Source: Larkinella punicea
GTDB taxonomy: Bacteria > Bacteroidota > Bacteroidia > Cytophagales > Spirosomataceae
Direction of reading: 5' to 3'
Assembly (NCBI RefSeq): GCF_003334855.1
Contig: NZ_QOWE01000014.1
Coordinates: 124,001 to 188,000 of the forward strand
Length of the DNA stretch: 64,000 nt
Shown here: piece after piece, positions 46,269-55,503 of the stretch
Numbering within the stretch: position 1 is the first letter of the stretch
Layout: each line of letters starts with the position of its first letter
The notes under the pieces: model-generated
What the model was told of the DNA's origin: nothing
The model's input: only the letters and a program-made list of their open reading frames with translations
Database searches by the model: none
Translations under genes and position numbers: made by a program

Positions 46269-48531
46269 TCACAATCGACTTCGACGTGGGCGTCAGGCTC
46301 CCTTCGGCGTATTGGTCAATGGGTAGCAGCACGTTGGTTTCCGGAAAATAAGCCGCCGTACAACCGCGCGGAATGTTGTAAGGAACCACGATAAACCGCT
46401 CGGCGGTGCGGATTTTTCCGTCATACCGGCTTTGCAGATTCACGACCTGCTGCGGTTTCAAACCCCGGTTTGCGATGTCGTCGGCGTGCATGAACACCAC
46501 GCGCCGTTCGTTGTGAATGCCCCGGTAGCGATCATCCCGGCCATACACCGTCGTGTTGAACTGGTCGTGGCTGCGGATCGTCATCAGCAGCAGTTCGTCG
46601 GGTTGCAGCGCGATTTGACTGGGGACATTGATGGAGAAGTGCGCCTTGCCGTCTTTGGTCGGAAACTTCCGTTCGCGGGGGCCGTTGGGCAGGTAAAAAC
46701 CGCCCGGTTTCCGGACACGCTCGTTGTAATTGTCAAAACCGGGAACAACTTGCTCGATCAGGTCGCGGATATAATCGTAATTGGTAATCGCTTTGTCCCA
46801 ATCAATGGTGTTCGGGCGGTTTTGGAAAACCGCCTTGGCCAGTTCAGCCACAATTGCCGGTTCACTTTTCAGGTGTTTCGAAACCGGTTCCAGTGTGCCA
46901 TGCGACTGCTGCACCACGCCGGTGGTGGCTTCGGTCGTCACAAATTGATCACCCGAAGCCTGCGCATCCCGGTCGGAACGCGCCAGACACGGCAGGATCA
47001 AGGCCGTTTCGCCATGAATCAAGTGACTGCGGTTCAGCTTGGTAGACACCTGAACGGTGAGTCGGCAGCGTTGCAGAGCCTCGGCGGTGTAATCGGTATC
47101 GGAAACCGCCATCAGGAAATTGCCGCCCATCCCGAAAAACACTTTGGCGTCTCCTTCGTGCATGGCTTTCACCGCTTCGACTACGCTAAAACCGTGCTCG
47201 CGCGGGGGTTCAAACCCGAAGACGGTTTTCAGTTTGTCCAGAAACTCCGGTTTCGGACGTTCCCAGATGCCCATTGTCCGGTCGCCCTGCACGTTGCTGT
47301 GCCCGCGAATGGGAGCCGCCCCTCCGCCTTCGATGCCAATGCTGCCCTTGAGCAACAGCACATTGATCACTTCGTTGATCGTCTGGACGGAATTGCGGTG
47401 TTGCGTCAACCCCATCGCCCAGCAGATGATGATCTTCTTTTTATGTTTGAGTATATCGACCGTCTGCTGAATCTCCGCCAGCGACAACCCGGTCTGGCCC
47501 ACCAACTCGCTCAGTTCGTAGTGTTCCAGACTACTGGTAAACGCCTGGTAATCTGCCGTATACTTTTCAATAAAAGCATGATCAATGACTTTGCCCGGTG
47601 TTTTCTTCTCCTCTTCCAGCAGCAGTTTACAGATGGCTTTCAGGAAAGCCAGGTCGGAGTTGATCCGGATTTGCAGGTAGAGATCGGTCAGTTTTTGTCC
47701 GCCCAGCACCATATCGCGAACACTCTGTGGAAACTGGAAGGCCAGCAAACCGGTTTCCACCAGCGGATTAACGGCGATGATGGTGGCGCCGTTGCGCTTG
47801 GCCTGTTCGAGGGGCGTCAACATTCGCGGGGCGTTGGTGCCGGGATTTTGACCCATGATCATGATCACCTCCGCTTTTTCCAGGTCTTCGTAGACAATCG
47901 ACGCCTTGCCCAGCCCGAGGGTTTCGGCCAGCGCAACGGAGGTCGATTCGTGGCACATGTTGGAACAATCCGGCATGTTGTTCGTGCCATATTGCCGGAC
48001 AAACAACTGATACAGAAAGGCCGCTTCGTTGCTGGTTCGTCCCGACGTATAAAAAACCGCTTCGTCCGGCGAACCGAGCGCGTTCAGGTGGTCGGCAATG
48101 AGTTGAAAGGCATCGTTCCAGGCAATGGGTTCGTAGTGTGTCTGCCCTTTCCGAATCACCAGCGGCTGCGTCAACCGCCCCTGCTGACCAAGCCAGAAAT
48201 CGTCTTTTTGCAGCAAGTCAGCCACCGAATACCGCTGAAACAGAACCGGCGACGCCGTGTGTTTCGTCATCACTTCATCGGCGACGGCTTTGGCACCGTT
48301 CTCACAATACTCCGCAATCGATGAGCGGTGGTCGTCGGGATCGGGCCAGGCGCAACTCGGGCAATCGTAGCCGTCTTTCTGATTAAGCTGATACAGGGCT
48401 TTCCAGCCGCGCACCAGTTCCGTCTGGCGGAAAACGTGTTGAAATGAAACCGTAACGGCGGTCAGCCCGGCGGCAGTTTCTTTCGGTTTGGTAATTTTCA
48501 GATTCGTTAAGGTATCAGGAGCAAGTTTCAT
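46249..48531 (-). CDS. FdhF/YdeP-type molybdopterin oxidoreductase
   Basis: A 760-residue cytoplasmic protein of the YdeP/FdhF group of the DMSO reductase superfamily. The N-terminus has DGYDCPSCAWPDP (a short Cys-x-x-Cys region), then FYTSGRTSNEAAFLYQLF, MCHESTSVALAETLG in the molybdopterin-binding part, PGTNAPRM, and a C-terminal MopB domain (LLMTIRSHDQFNTTVYG). E. coli YdeP is linked to acid resistance, but the reaction is not known. The FdhD gene lies upstream on the same strand, consistent with a sulfur-activated Mo-bisMGD cofactor. Confidence 0.92.
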   Translation of the reverse strand: MKLAPDTLTNLKITKPKETAAGLTAVTVSFQHVFRQTELVRGWKALYQLNQKDGYDCPSCAWPDPDDHRSSIAEYCENGAKAVADEVMTKHTASPVLFQRYSVADLLQKDDFWLGQQGRLTQPLVIRKGQTHYEPIAWNDAFQLIADHLNALGSPDEAVFYTSGRTSNEAAFLYQLFVRQYGTNNMPDCSNMCHESTSVALAETLGLGKASIVYEDLEKAEVIMIMGQNPGTNAPRMLTPLEQAKRNGATIIAVNPLVETGLLAFQFPQSVRDMVLGGQKLTDLYLQIRINSDLAFLKAICKLLLEEEKKTPGKVIDHAFIEKYTADYQAFTSSLEHYELSELVGQTGLSLAEIQQTVDILKHKKKIIICWAMGLTQHRNSVQTINEVINVLLLKGSIGIEGGGAAPIRGHSNVQGDRTMGIWERPKPEFLDKLKTVFGFEPPREHGFSVVEAVKAMHEGDAKVFFGMGGNFLMAVSDTDYTAEALQRCRLTVQVSTKLNRSHLIHGETALILPCLARSDRDAQASGDQFVTTEATTGVVQQSHGTLEPVSKHLKSEPAIVAELAKAVFQNRPNTIDWDKAITNYDYIRDLIEQVVPGFDNYNERVRKPGGFYLPNGPRERKFPTKDGKAHFSINVPSQIALQPDELLLMTIRSHDQFNTTVYGRDDRYRGIHNERRVVFMHADDIANRGLKPQQVVNLQSRYDGKIRTAERFIVVPYNIPRGCTAAYFPETNVLLPIDQYAEGSLTPTSKSIVITVYPS

Positions 48532-48545
48532 GATTTATTCTGTTA

Positions 48546-48680
48546 CCGCCCTGTCAGCGGTCGAAGACCCTGACAGCGGCAAATAGGTGATAACTACAAC
48601 TATGGGGCTTTCATTACAGTTTTTAACCAAACCGCTGTCAGGATCTTCGACCGTAACGACGGCCCGGCGCTGACAGGGTT
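48546..48680. repeat. Intergenic inverted repeat, family F
   Basis: CCGCCCTGTCAGCGGTCGAA... (48546-48579) pairs in pieces with 48632-48678, where CCGCTGTCAGGATCTTCGAC and GCGCTGACAGGG occur. The left part also folds alone (CTGTCAG against CTGACAG). It lies between fdhD and ydeP-type genes on the same strand and abuts the fdhD stop codon. Confidence 0.7.
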
Positions 48681-49494
48681 AATTATATTGATTAAACCGG
48701 TTTTCCCGGACAAAACCGAGCAGCGTCATCCCGGCTTCGTTCGCCAGTTCCACCGCCAGACTCGACGGCGCGCCCACAGCGGCCAGCAGCGGAACACCCG
48801 CCATCCAGCATTTCTGCACCAGTTCGAACGCAACGCGACCACTGACCATCACCCCAAACCGGCTCAGCGGCAACCAACCCTGCCAGAAAGCCGCGCCAAT
48901 GAGTTTGTCCAGCGCGTTGTGCCGCCCGATGTCTTCCCGAACCAGCCGCAACTGCCCGGTTTCGTCGAACAAAGCCGCTGCGTGTAGTCCTCCCGTGTAA
49001 GCAAACGTCCGCTGGGCAGCCCGCAGTTTTTCCGGTAAGGTATGGATGATTTCCGAATCGACCGCAAAATTGCCGGAAAGCGGTTTTTGACAAACGCTTT
49101 GCACGGCTTCAATGGACGTTTTTCCGCAAATCCCGCAACTGGAAGCCGTATAACTGTGTCGTTCGAGCCGCTGCCAGTCGATTTTAACGTCCGGCTGTAG
49201 TTCAACGCGCAGGACATTGCCTTTTTTCTCCGAATCGGTAACACAATGTCGAACGGAAATGATTTGGGAAGGTGTAGAAAGTATATTTTCAGTAAATAAA
49301 AAACCCAGGGCCAGTTCTTCATCGTGGCCCGGCGTCCGCATCGTCACGGCCACACTGCGTTGCTGACGGTCGTCGGCAGGTCCGAAACCCAGGCGAATTT
49401 CCAGCGGTTCTTCCACTGCCAGCAAATCGCTGTGCTCCTGAGGTTCATGGCTTTGACTGATTTTCTGAATGGTTACGGGTGTTACGGCCAACAT
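48679..49494 (-). CDS. fdhD: Formate dehydrogenase accessory sulfurtransferase FdhD
   Basis: A 271-residue protein with the FdhD signatures: MRTPGHDEELALGFLFTE, the catalytic Cys pair in SSCGICGKTSIEA (about residues 118-125), FAYTGGLHAAALFDETG, and VREDIGRHNALDKLIGA. FdhD moves sulfur from a cysteine desulfurase to the bis-MGD cofactor of formate-dehydrogenase-like enzymes in the cytoplasm. The likely client is the FdhF/YdeP enzyme encoded 148 bp downstream. Confidence 0.96.
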   Translation of the reverse strand: MLAVTPVTIQKISQSHEPQEHSDLLAVEEPLEIRLGFGPADDRQQRSVAVTMRTPGHDEELALGFLFTENILSTPSQIISVRHCVTDSEKKGNVLRVELQPDVKIDWQRLERHSYTASSCGICGKTSIEAVQSVCQKPLSGNFAVDSEIIHTLPEKLRAAQRTFAYTGGLHAAALFDETGQLRLVREDIGRHNALDKLIGAAFWQGWLPLSRFGVMVSGRVAFELVQKCWMAGVPLLAAVGAPSSLAVELANEAGMTLLGFVRENRFNQYN

Positions 49495-49749
49495 ACGGTT
49501 TTATATTCTTTATTTAAAAAACCCAATTAACAGAAAAGAGTTTAAACGCGCTAAATTGGCGGATTGTCGTCTCAAAAGCCTGGGTTGACAGACAGAAAAT
49601 TCATTTTTCAGGCACAAAATAGGACAGTACATGAAAGTAAGGCTGTCGGAAGCGTTTATCTTTGGGTATAATTTGGTTAAAACCGCTTTTTAGTACAGAA
49701 TTAAGGCTCTGAAGTTTCAATCGCGTCGGCGTTCCGACATCAATTCGAT
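49495..49749. promoter_or_regulatory. Divergent control region of fdhD and the rhamnose genes
   Basis: A 255-bp gap with divergent start codons. On the plus strand TATCTTTG (49657-49664) matches the -7 consensus, with no clear -33 TTTG; the leader to the ATG at 49750 would be about 80 nt. Nothing else is recognised. Confidence 0.4.
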
Positions 49750-51885
49750 ATGCTCAGTACGAACAAAACACGGCAGGCGAACGAGTTTCGTCATGTAAGC
49801 TACTTGTGGGACGAAGCCAAAGCCGCTCAACTGGCCGGTGACGAAGTAGCCCTCCTCATCTATCGTTCTAACCTGTTAGGTGCCGACCTCCGGCTGACCA
49901 ACTACGGTGGCGGGAACACCTCCTGCAAAGTGATGGCCAAAGACCCGCTGACGGGCAACGATACGGAAGTGATGTGGATCAAAGGTTCTGGCGGAGACAT
50001 TGGTACACTCAAAAAAAGCGGTTTGGCGGCACTCTACGTCGATCGGTTGCGGAGTCTGAAAAACGTCTACCGGGGTATTGAGTTTGAAGATGAGATGGTG
50101 GAACTGTTCAACCACTGCATTTTCGATTTGTCCTCCAAAGCACCTTCAATCGATACGCCCCTGCACGGTTTTCTGCCTTTTGCCCACATCGACCACCTGC
50201 ACCCGGATGCGGCCATTGCGATTGCGGCTGCCAAAGACGGCAAAAAAATTACGCAGGAACTGTTCGATGGGACCATTGGCTGGGTCGAGTGGCAGCGTCC
50301 CGGCTTTGACCTGGGTCTGAAACTGGCCGAATGCCTGGAGCAGAATCCGGGGATTCGGGGCATCATGCTGGGCTCACACGGTTTGTTTACGTGGGGCGAC
50401 ACGGCCTACGAAAGCTATATCAACACGCTGGAAGTGATTGAGAAATGTGCGGAATATCTGGAAGAAAACTACGGCAAAACCCGCCCGGTTTTTGGTGGTG
50501 CCAAACTTGAAAGCCTCGAAAAAGACGCCCGGTTGAAGCAGGCGGCCACGCTGGCCCCGGTTCTGCGCGGTTTCTGTTCCAACCATACGTCGATGGTCGG
50601 CCATTTTACGGACGACGAGCGTGTGCTCGAATTCATCAACTCCAACGATCTGGACCGGCTGGCTCCGCTCGGAACCTCCTGCCCTGACCACTTCCTGCGG
50701 ACCAAAATCAGCCCGCTGGTGCTCGACCTGAAACCGGACGAGGATGTGACGGATACCACAGCGATTCAGGAAAAACTGGCTCCGGCGTATGAAGCCTACC
50801 GGGCGATGTATCAGGACTATTACGAAACCTGCAAACACCCGAACAGCCCGGGCATCCGCGATAAAAATCCGGTGATCCTTCTGTGGCCGGGTGTGGGTAT
50901 GTTTGCCTTCGCGAAAGACAAGCAAACGGCGCGGGTGGCAGCGGAGTTTTATACCAACGCCATCAACGTGATGAAGGGGGCCGAAGCCATTTCGGAATAC
51001 ACCTCGTTGCCACGTCAGGAAGCGTTCGACATTGAATACTGGCTCCTGGAAGAAGCGAAATTGCAGCGGATGCCGAAGCCAAAACCGTTGTCGGGCAAAA
51101 TTGCGCTGATTACGGGCAGCGCCGGTGGAATCGGAAAAGCCATCGCGAAGCGGTTTGTGGCCGAAGGCGCGGTGGTGGTCATCAACGACAACGACCCCGA
51201 CCGGCTGAAAGGCGCGGATGAGGAATTCCGCCAGCAATACGGTCGGGATACGCACACCTCCGCAACGCTCGACGTAACCAGTGCCGAAACCATCAGCAAG
51301 GCGTTTGAAGCGGCTGCGCTGGCGTTCGGCGGGGTGGATATCGTGGTGAACTGCGCCGGTCTGTCGATCTCGAAACCAATTGAAGACCATACCGAAAAAG
51401 ATTGGGATCTACTGTATGACGTGTTGGTAAAAGGCCAGTTTCTGGTCACCCAAAAGGGCGTTGAGATCATGCGGAAGCAGAAACTGGGGGGCGACGTCAT
51501 CAACATTGCCAGCAAAAACGGTCTGGTTTCCGGCCCGAACAATGCGGGTTACGGTTCGGCGAAAGCGGCTCAATTGCACCTGAGCCGACTCAATGCCGCC
51601 GAACTCGGTAAAGACCACATTCGGGTGAATGTCGTGAACCCGGATGCGGTGATTTCCGATAGTAAAATCTGGGCAGGTGCCTGGGCCGAAGGCCGGGCCA
51701 AAGCCTATGGCGTGAAGGTGGAAGAACTGCCGGCGTATTACGCGAAACGTACCTTGCTGAACGAAATTATTCTGCCCGACGACATTGCGAATGCCTGTTT
51801 CGCCTTCGTCGGCGGACTGTTGAGCAAATCGACGGGCAACGTGTTGAACGTGGATGGCGGTGTGGCGATGGCATTTGTGAGATAA
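49750..51885 (+). CDS. rhaEW: Bifunctional rhamnulose-1-phosphate aldolase / lactaldehyde dehydrogenase (RhaEW type)
   Basis: A 711-residue fusion. Residues about 1-430 form a class II aldolase with RLTNYGGGNTSCKV, HGFLPFAHIDHLHPDA and GIMLGSHGLFTWGD supplying zinc-binding His residues. Residues about 440-711 form an SDR (TGSAGGIGKA; NCAGLSIS; YGSAK; NVLNVDGG). In B. subtilis and others this architecture cleaves L-rhamnulose-1-phosphate and oxidises the L-lactaldehyde released. The isomerase and kinase genes follow, which completes the set. Inverted repeat E lies between this gene and rhaI. Confidence 0.95.
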   Translation: MLSTNKTRQANEFRHVSYLWDEAKAAQLAGDEVALLIYRSNLLGADLRLTNYGGGNTSCKVMAKDPLTGNDTEVMWIKGSGGDIGTLKKSGLAALYVDRLRSLKNVYRGIEFEDEMVELFNHCIFDLSSKAPSIDTPLHGFLPFAHIDHLHPDAAIAIAAAKDGKKITQELFDGTIGWVEWQRPGFDLGLKLAECLEQNPGIRGIMLGSHGLFTWGDTAYESYINTLEVIEKCAEYLEENYGKTRPVFGGAKLESLEKDARLKQAATLAPVLRGFCSNHTSMVGHFTDDERVLEFINSNDLDRLAPLGTSCPDHFLRTKISPLVLDLKPDEDVTDTTAIQEKLAPAYEAYRAMYQDYYETCKHPNSPGIRDKNPVILLWPGVGMFAFAKDKQTARVAAEFYTNAINVMKGAEAISEYTSLPRQEAFDIEYWLLEEAKLQRMPKPKPLSGKIALITGSAGGIGKAIAKRFVAEGAVVVINDNDPDRLKGADEEFRQQYGRDTHTSATLDVTSAETISKAFEAAALAFGGVDIVVNCAGLSISKPIEDHTEKDWDLLYDVLVKGQFLVTQKGVEIMRKQKLGGDVINIASKNGLVSGPNNAGYGSAKAAQLHLSRLNAAELGKDHIRVNVVNPDAVISDSKIWAGAWAEGRAKAYGVKVEELPAYYAKRTLLNEIILPDDIANACFAFVGGLLSKSTGNVLNVDGGVAMAFVR

Positions 51886-51900
51886 AAGTTAATTGTTTCG

Positions 51901-51984
51901 CGGAGTTAAGCAGAGTTGAAAAGAGTTAAGCGGAGTTTTTTCTCATTTCTCTGCTTAACTCCCTTTTTTCTCCGCTTAACTCTG
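51901..51984. repeat. Large intergenic inverted repeat, family E
   Basis: CGGAGTTAAGCAGAGTTGAA... (51901-51936) pairs imperfectly with CTCTGCTTAACTCCC... (51949-51984). The arms consist of AGTTAAGC(A/G)GAG words. It fills the gap between rhaEW and rhaI, with the next start codon 32 bp after it. Confidence 0.85.
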
Positions 51985-52015
51985 TGTAACAACTCCCTTA
52001 AACCCCTACCCTGTC

Positions 52016-53290
52016 ATGCAACTCGAAGCCTATAAAATAGCCGATCATAACCAGCAAGCCCTGGAAGCGCACCAGCGCAAGCTGTCGTTCTGGACCGAGG
52101 AAGTCGCCAACGCGGAGGAAATCATTGAAAAACTAATTGATTTTCAGATTGCCATTCCGAGTTGGGCGCTCGGCACCGGCGGCACCCGGTTTGGGCGTTT
52201 TCCGGGCGGAGGAGAACCACGTTCGCTGGAAGAAAAAATTGAGGATGTGGGTCTGCTGCACGCCCTCAACCAGTCGAGCGGGGCGATTTCGCTGCACATT
52301 CCGTGGGACATTCCGACGGACGGCGAAGCCATCAAAAGCCTGGCGGCCAGTTTCGGATTGCGGTTCGACGCCATGAATTCCAACACGTTTCAGGATCAAC
52401 CCGGTCAGGAAAACAGCTACAAGTTCGGGTCGTTGCAGCACGTCGACCGGGCGGTTCGGCAACAGGCCATCGACCACAACATTGAGGTTATTAAACACGG
52501 TGTGGCGCTGGGTTCCAATTCGTTGACGGTCTGGTTATCAGACGGTTCCTGTTTTCCGGGGCAGCTCAATTTTCGGAAAGCGTTTGAGCGTACGCAGGAA
52601 AGTTTGCAGGAAATCTACGCGGCTTTGCCCGACAACTGGAAGGTCTTCGTCGAATACAAAGCCTTCGAACCCAATTTCTATTCGATGACCGTCGGCGACT
52701 GGGGTTCTTCGTTGCTGTTCGCCAATAAACTCGGACCGAAAGCCTATACGCTGGTCGATCTGGGTCACCACCTGCCGAATGCCAACATCGAGCAAATCGT
52801 TTCGCTGCTGTTGATGGAAGGCAAACTGGGCGGTTTTCACTTCAACGACTCCAAATACGGCGACGACGATTTGACCGTTGGCAGCATTCGTCCGTATCAA
52901 TTGTTCTTGATTTTCAATGAGTTGATTGAAGGTATGGACGCCAAAGGCATGAATCACGCAACCGATTTGGGTTGGATGATTGATGCGAGCCACAACGTCA
53001 AAGATCCGCTGGAAGATCTGTTGCAGTCGGTCGAAGCCATTCAACTGGCCTACGCGCAGGCGCTGCTGGTCGATCGGACGGCGCTGGAAGAAGCCCGCGA
53101 CGCCAACGATGTGGTGCGGGCGCAGGAGATTTTGCAGGAAGCCTACCGCACCGACGTTCGGCCCCTGGTGGCTGAAGCGCGTCGGCGCGCGGGTGGTGCC
53201 ATCCAACCCCTGGCTCTCTTCCGGCAATTGAACATCCGCCAGCAACTCATCGGCGAACGCGGCCTAAAAACCATCGCCACAGGACTATAA
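52016..53290 (+). CDS. rhaI: L-rhamnose isomerase, RhaI type
   Basis: A 424-residue TIM-barrel isomerase of the RhaI group found in Gram-positives, Pseudomonas and Bacteroidota. Visible active-site segments are ALHIPWDIP-like (ISLHIPWDIPTDGE), FVEYKAFEPNFYS with metal-binding Glu, VDLGHHLPNANIEQ, GGFHFNDSKYGDDD and ATDLGWMIDASHNVKDP. It converts L-rhamnose to L-rhamnulose in the cytoplasm. It lies between rhaEW and the kinase gene, separated from both by inverted repeats E and G. Confidence 0.93.
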   Translation: MQLEAYKIADHNQQALEAHQRKLSFWTEEVANAEEIIEKLIDFQIAIPSWALGTGGTRFGRFPGGGEPRSLEEKIEDVGLLHALNQSSGAISLHIPWDIPTDGEAIKSLAASFGLRFDAMNSNTFQDQPGQENSYKFGSLQHVDRAVRQQAIDHNIEVIKHGVALGSNSLTVWLSDGSCFPGQLNFRKAFERTQESLQEIYAALPDNWKVFVEYKAFEPNFYSMTVGDWGSSLLFANKLGPKAYTLVDLGHHLPNANIEQIVSLLLMEGKLGGFHFNDSKYGDDDLTVGSIRPYQLFLIFNELIEGMDAKGMNHATDLGWMIDASHNVKDPLEDLLQSVEAIQLAYAQALLVDRTALEEARDANDVVRAQEILQEAYRTDVRPLVAEARRRAGGAIQPLALFRQLNIRQQLIGERGLKTIATGL

Positions 53291-53300
53291 AACAATTTTG

Positions 53301-53400
53301 AATGAGTGAATGAGCGAATGAGTGAATAAATAGCTGCCGCCGTTAAAAGCGTGATCTTTGATTCTATTCACTCATTCGCTCATTCACTCATTCACTCATT
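53301..53400. repeat. Large intergenic inverted repeat, family G
   Basis: Perfect 28-bp arms (53301-53328 and 53365-53392) of GAATGAGTGAATGAGC words around a 36-nt loop; the right side carries one more unit (53393-53400). It ends 4 bp before the kinase start codon, so it would sit at the ribosome entry site. Confidence 0.92.
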
Positions 53401-53404
53401 AAAT

Positions 53405-54802
53405 ATGAAAACGCCCGTTATTGCCATTTTCGACGTCGGGAAGACGAACAAAAAGCTGTTTCTGTTCAACGAACGGTATGAAATCGTGTGGGAGCGATCG
53501 GAGCCGTTTGACGAAATCGTGGACGACGATGGCGATCCGTGCGAAGACGTTGCCCGGCTCACGGCCTGGGTGCAAACCCTGCTGCGGGAGGTCTTGCAGT
53601 TACCTGAGTTCGACATCCGGGCGTTGAATTTTTCGACCTACGGAGCCAGTTTTGTCCACCTGGATGAAGAAAGCCGCCCCATCGGCTACCTCTATAATTA
53701 CCTAAAACCATATCCGGCCGCAATCCGGCAGAAGTTCTACAACACGTACGGCGACGAAACGACGCTGGCGATGCAGACGGCGTCCCCGGCTTTGGACAGC
53801 CTGAATTCGGGACTGATGCTGTACCGGATCAAGTATGACAAACCGAAATTGTTCCGCCGGATCTGGTATTCGCTGCATTTACCCCAATATTTGAGCTATC
53901 TGTTTACCGGACAGGTTTTGACGGATGTCACCAGCATTGGCTGCCACACGATGTTGTGGGATTTCAACAAAAATCAGTACCACGATTGGGTGATTGCCGA
54001 AGAACTGGACAAGCTTTTCGGGCCGATTTTCACGTCGGACAGTGTTCTGAATGCCATCTGGCTGAACCATCCGCTGAAGGTTGGCGTCGGTTTGCACGAC
54101 AGTTCGGCGGCTTTGATCCCCTACCTGGCCTCTTTCCAGGAACCGTTCGTGCTGATTTCGACCGGAACCTGGTCCATCAGCCTGAATCCGTTTAACACCA
54201 TCGCGTTGACGGCGGAGGAGTTGCAGTACGATTGCCTGTGTTACCTGCATTACCAGGGCCAGCCGATCAAGGCGTCGCGTCTGTTTGCCGGGTATGAACA
54301 CGAACAGCAGACCAAACGAATTGCCGCCCATTTCCAGACACCGGTCGACCAGTACAAGCAGGTCGATTATGATTCGGAACTGATTCAGTATTTGCGGGAA
54401 TCGCGTCCCAATTCCGACAACCGGTTTGAGGGCGTCAAAGCCCCCCCGCTCCAGGAATCGTTGTTCCGCCACCGCGATTTGTCGGTTTTCCGGTCCTACG
54501 AAGAGGCCTATCACCAGTTGATGCTCGATATTGTGTCGCAACAGTTGATCTCCACCAATCTGGTGCTGGAAAACTCGCCGGTCAAGCGCATTTTTGTGGA
54601 TGGTGGATTCAGTAAAAACCCGATTTATATGAACTTACTGGCATCGGCTTTCCCCCAAACCGAAGTGTTTGCCGCTTCGATGGCGCAGGCGACGGCACTG
54701 GGATCGGCGTTGGCGATTCACCACCACTGGAACACCAAACCGTTGCCGGGTGATACCATCGAGCTAAAACATTACTCGGCTACCGGCCGGTATGCGGTTT
54801 AG
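53405..54802 (+). CDS. FGGY-family carbohydrate kinase, probable L-rhamnulokinase
   Basis: A 465-residue kinase of the FGGY/ASKHA fold. The N-terminal phosphate loop reads IAIFDVGKTNKK, where many members have D-x-G-T/Q. Later segments are SIGCHTMLWDF, a mid-protein VGLHDSSAALIPYL (base/substrate region), ISTGTWSISLNPF and FVDGGFSKNPIYMNLLASAF. By position after RhaEW and RhaI it probably phosphorylates L-rhamnulose. The ATG at 53405 directly follows inverted repeat G; an upstream in-frame start at 53351 lies inside the loop of the repeat and was rejected. Its end overlaps the next gene by 11 bp. Confidence 0.9.
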   Translation: MKTPVIAIFDVGKTNKKLFLFNERYEIVWERSEPFDEIVDDDGDPCEDVARLTAWVQTLLREVLQLPEFDIRALNFSTYGASFVHLDEESRPIGYLYNYLKPYPAAIRQKFYNTYGDETTLAMQTASPALDSLNSGLMLYRIKYDKPKLFRRIWYSLHLPQYLSYLFTGQVLTDVTSIGCHTMLWDFNKNQYHDWVIAEELDKLFGPIFTSDSVLNAIWLNHPLKVGVGLHDSSAALIPYLASFQEPFVLISTGTWSISLNPFNTIALTAEELQYDCLCYLHYQGQPIKASRLFAGYEHEQQTKRIAAHFQTPVDQYKQVDYDSELIQYLRESRPNSDNRFEGVKAPPLQESLFRHRDLSVFRSYEEAYHQLMLDIVSQQLISTNLVLENSPVKRIFVDGGFSKNPIYMNLLASAFPQTEVFAASMAQATALGSALAIHHHWNTKPLPGDTIELKHYSATGRYAV

Positions 54803-55391
54803 GCACTGTGAATTCTTGGAAACCCTAAAAGCCTTCCTGAACACCCTCACACCCCTTCGTCCCGAAACCTGGCAAAGGGTGGAACCGCTTTTTTCGGAAA
54901 TCCGGTTGCCGAAAGGCCAGTATTTTCTGGAAGAGGGGGATAAAGCCACGCAGATTGGCTTTCTAACGGAAGGCATTATCCGGGCCTTTTACCGGAATCG
55001 GGACGGGACGGAATACAACAAGCATTTTTTCGTCCCGGATTCCTTCGCGGGTGGTTATGCTTCACTGATTACCGGCAAACCCAACCAAATCTGGCAGCAG
55101 GCCCTGACCAACTGCCGCTTGCTGGTAGCCGATTTTGCGGCCCTCTCGGCCCTTTATGACAGCGCTCCCGATCTCGAACGGGCGGCCCGGATGCTGGCAG
55201 AACGGTTTTTTGTTCAGAAAGAAGAAAGAGAAATTGAACTTGTTTTGCTGGATGCCCAAACCCGCTATGCACTCTTCCAGCAACACTATCCCGGACTCGA
55301 ACAACGCATTCCGCAATACCACATTGCTTCCTACCTGGGCGTCACCCCGACGCAGTTAAGCCGCATCCGCCGAAAAATTGCGCATCGCTGA
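54792..55391 (+). CDS. Crp/Fnr family transcriptional regulator
   Basis: A 199-residue protein with an N-terminal cyclic-nucleotide-binding-like beta-roll (LPKGQYFLEEGDKATQIGFL and ITEGIIRAFYRNRDGTEY-type strand) and a short C-terminal helix-turn-helix (Q-Y-H-I-A-S-Y-L-G-V-T-P-T-Q-L-S-R-I-R-R). Key phosphate-binding residues of cAMP receptors are not evident, so the effector is uncertain. It overlaps the kinase gene by 11 bp, which suggests translational coupling, yet it may regulate the SDR gene that follows rather than rhamnose use. Confidence 0.88.
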   Translation: MRFRHCEFLETLKAFLNTLTPLRPETWQRVEPLFSEIRLPKGQYFLEEGDKATQIGFLTEGIIRAFYRNRDGTEYNKHFFVPDSFAGGYASLITGKPNQIWQQALTNCRLLVADFAALSALYDSAPDLERAARMLAERFFVQKEEREIELVLLDAQTRYALFQQHYPGLEQRIPQYHIASYLGVTPTQLSRIRRKIAHR

Positions 55392-55431
55392 TTTCTTTAC
55401 CTATGTCATTTTTTTTTCGTTTCGTGTCCGG

Positions 55432-55439
55432 TAGTTTTG
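55432..55439 (+). promoter_or_regulatory. -7 box before the SDR gene
   Basis: TAGTTTTG fits TAnnTTTG; T-rich sequence lies about 20 bp upstream but no exact TTTG. The gene starts at 55504. Confidence 0.4.
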
Positions 55440-55503
55440 GCGGCACAAAAATACGATAGTACGTTCTCTATCAGTAACTTACCATCGATTGACAGACTAT
55501 TCT

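Noticed and set aside
46432-48324. Long plus-strand ORF (about 630 codons) opposite the molybdopterin oxidoreductase
   Set aside because: The minus-strand protein has clear YdeP/FdhF motifs; the antisense product has none.
53297-53404. Possible CRISPR-like array because of repeated GAATGAGT units
   Set aside because: Units are 8 bp, contiguous, and arranged as an inverted pair without spacers; no cas gene is present.
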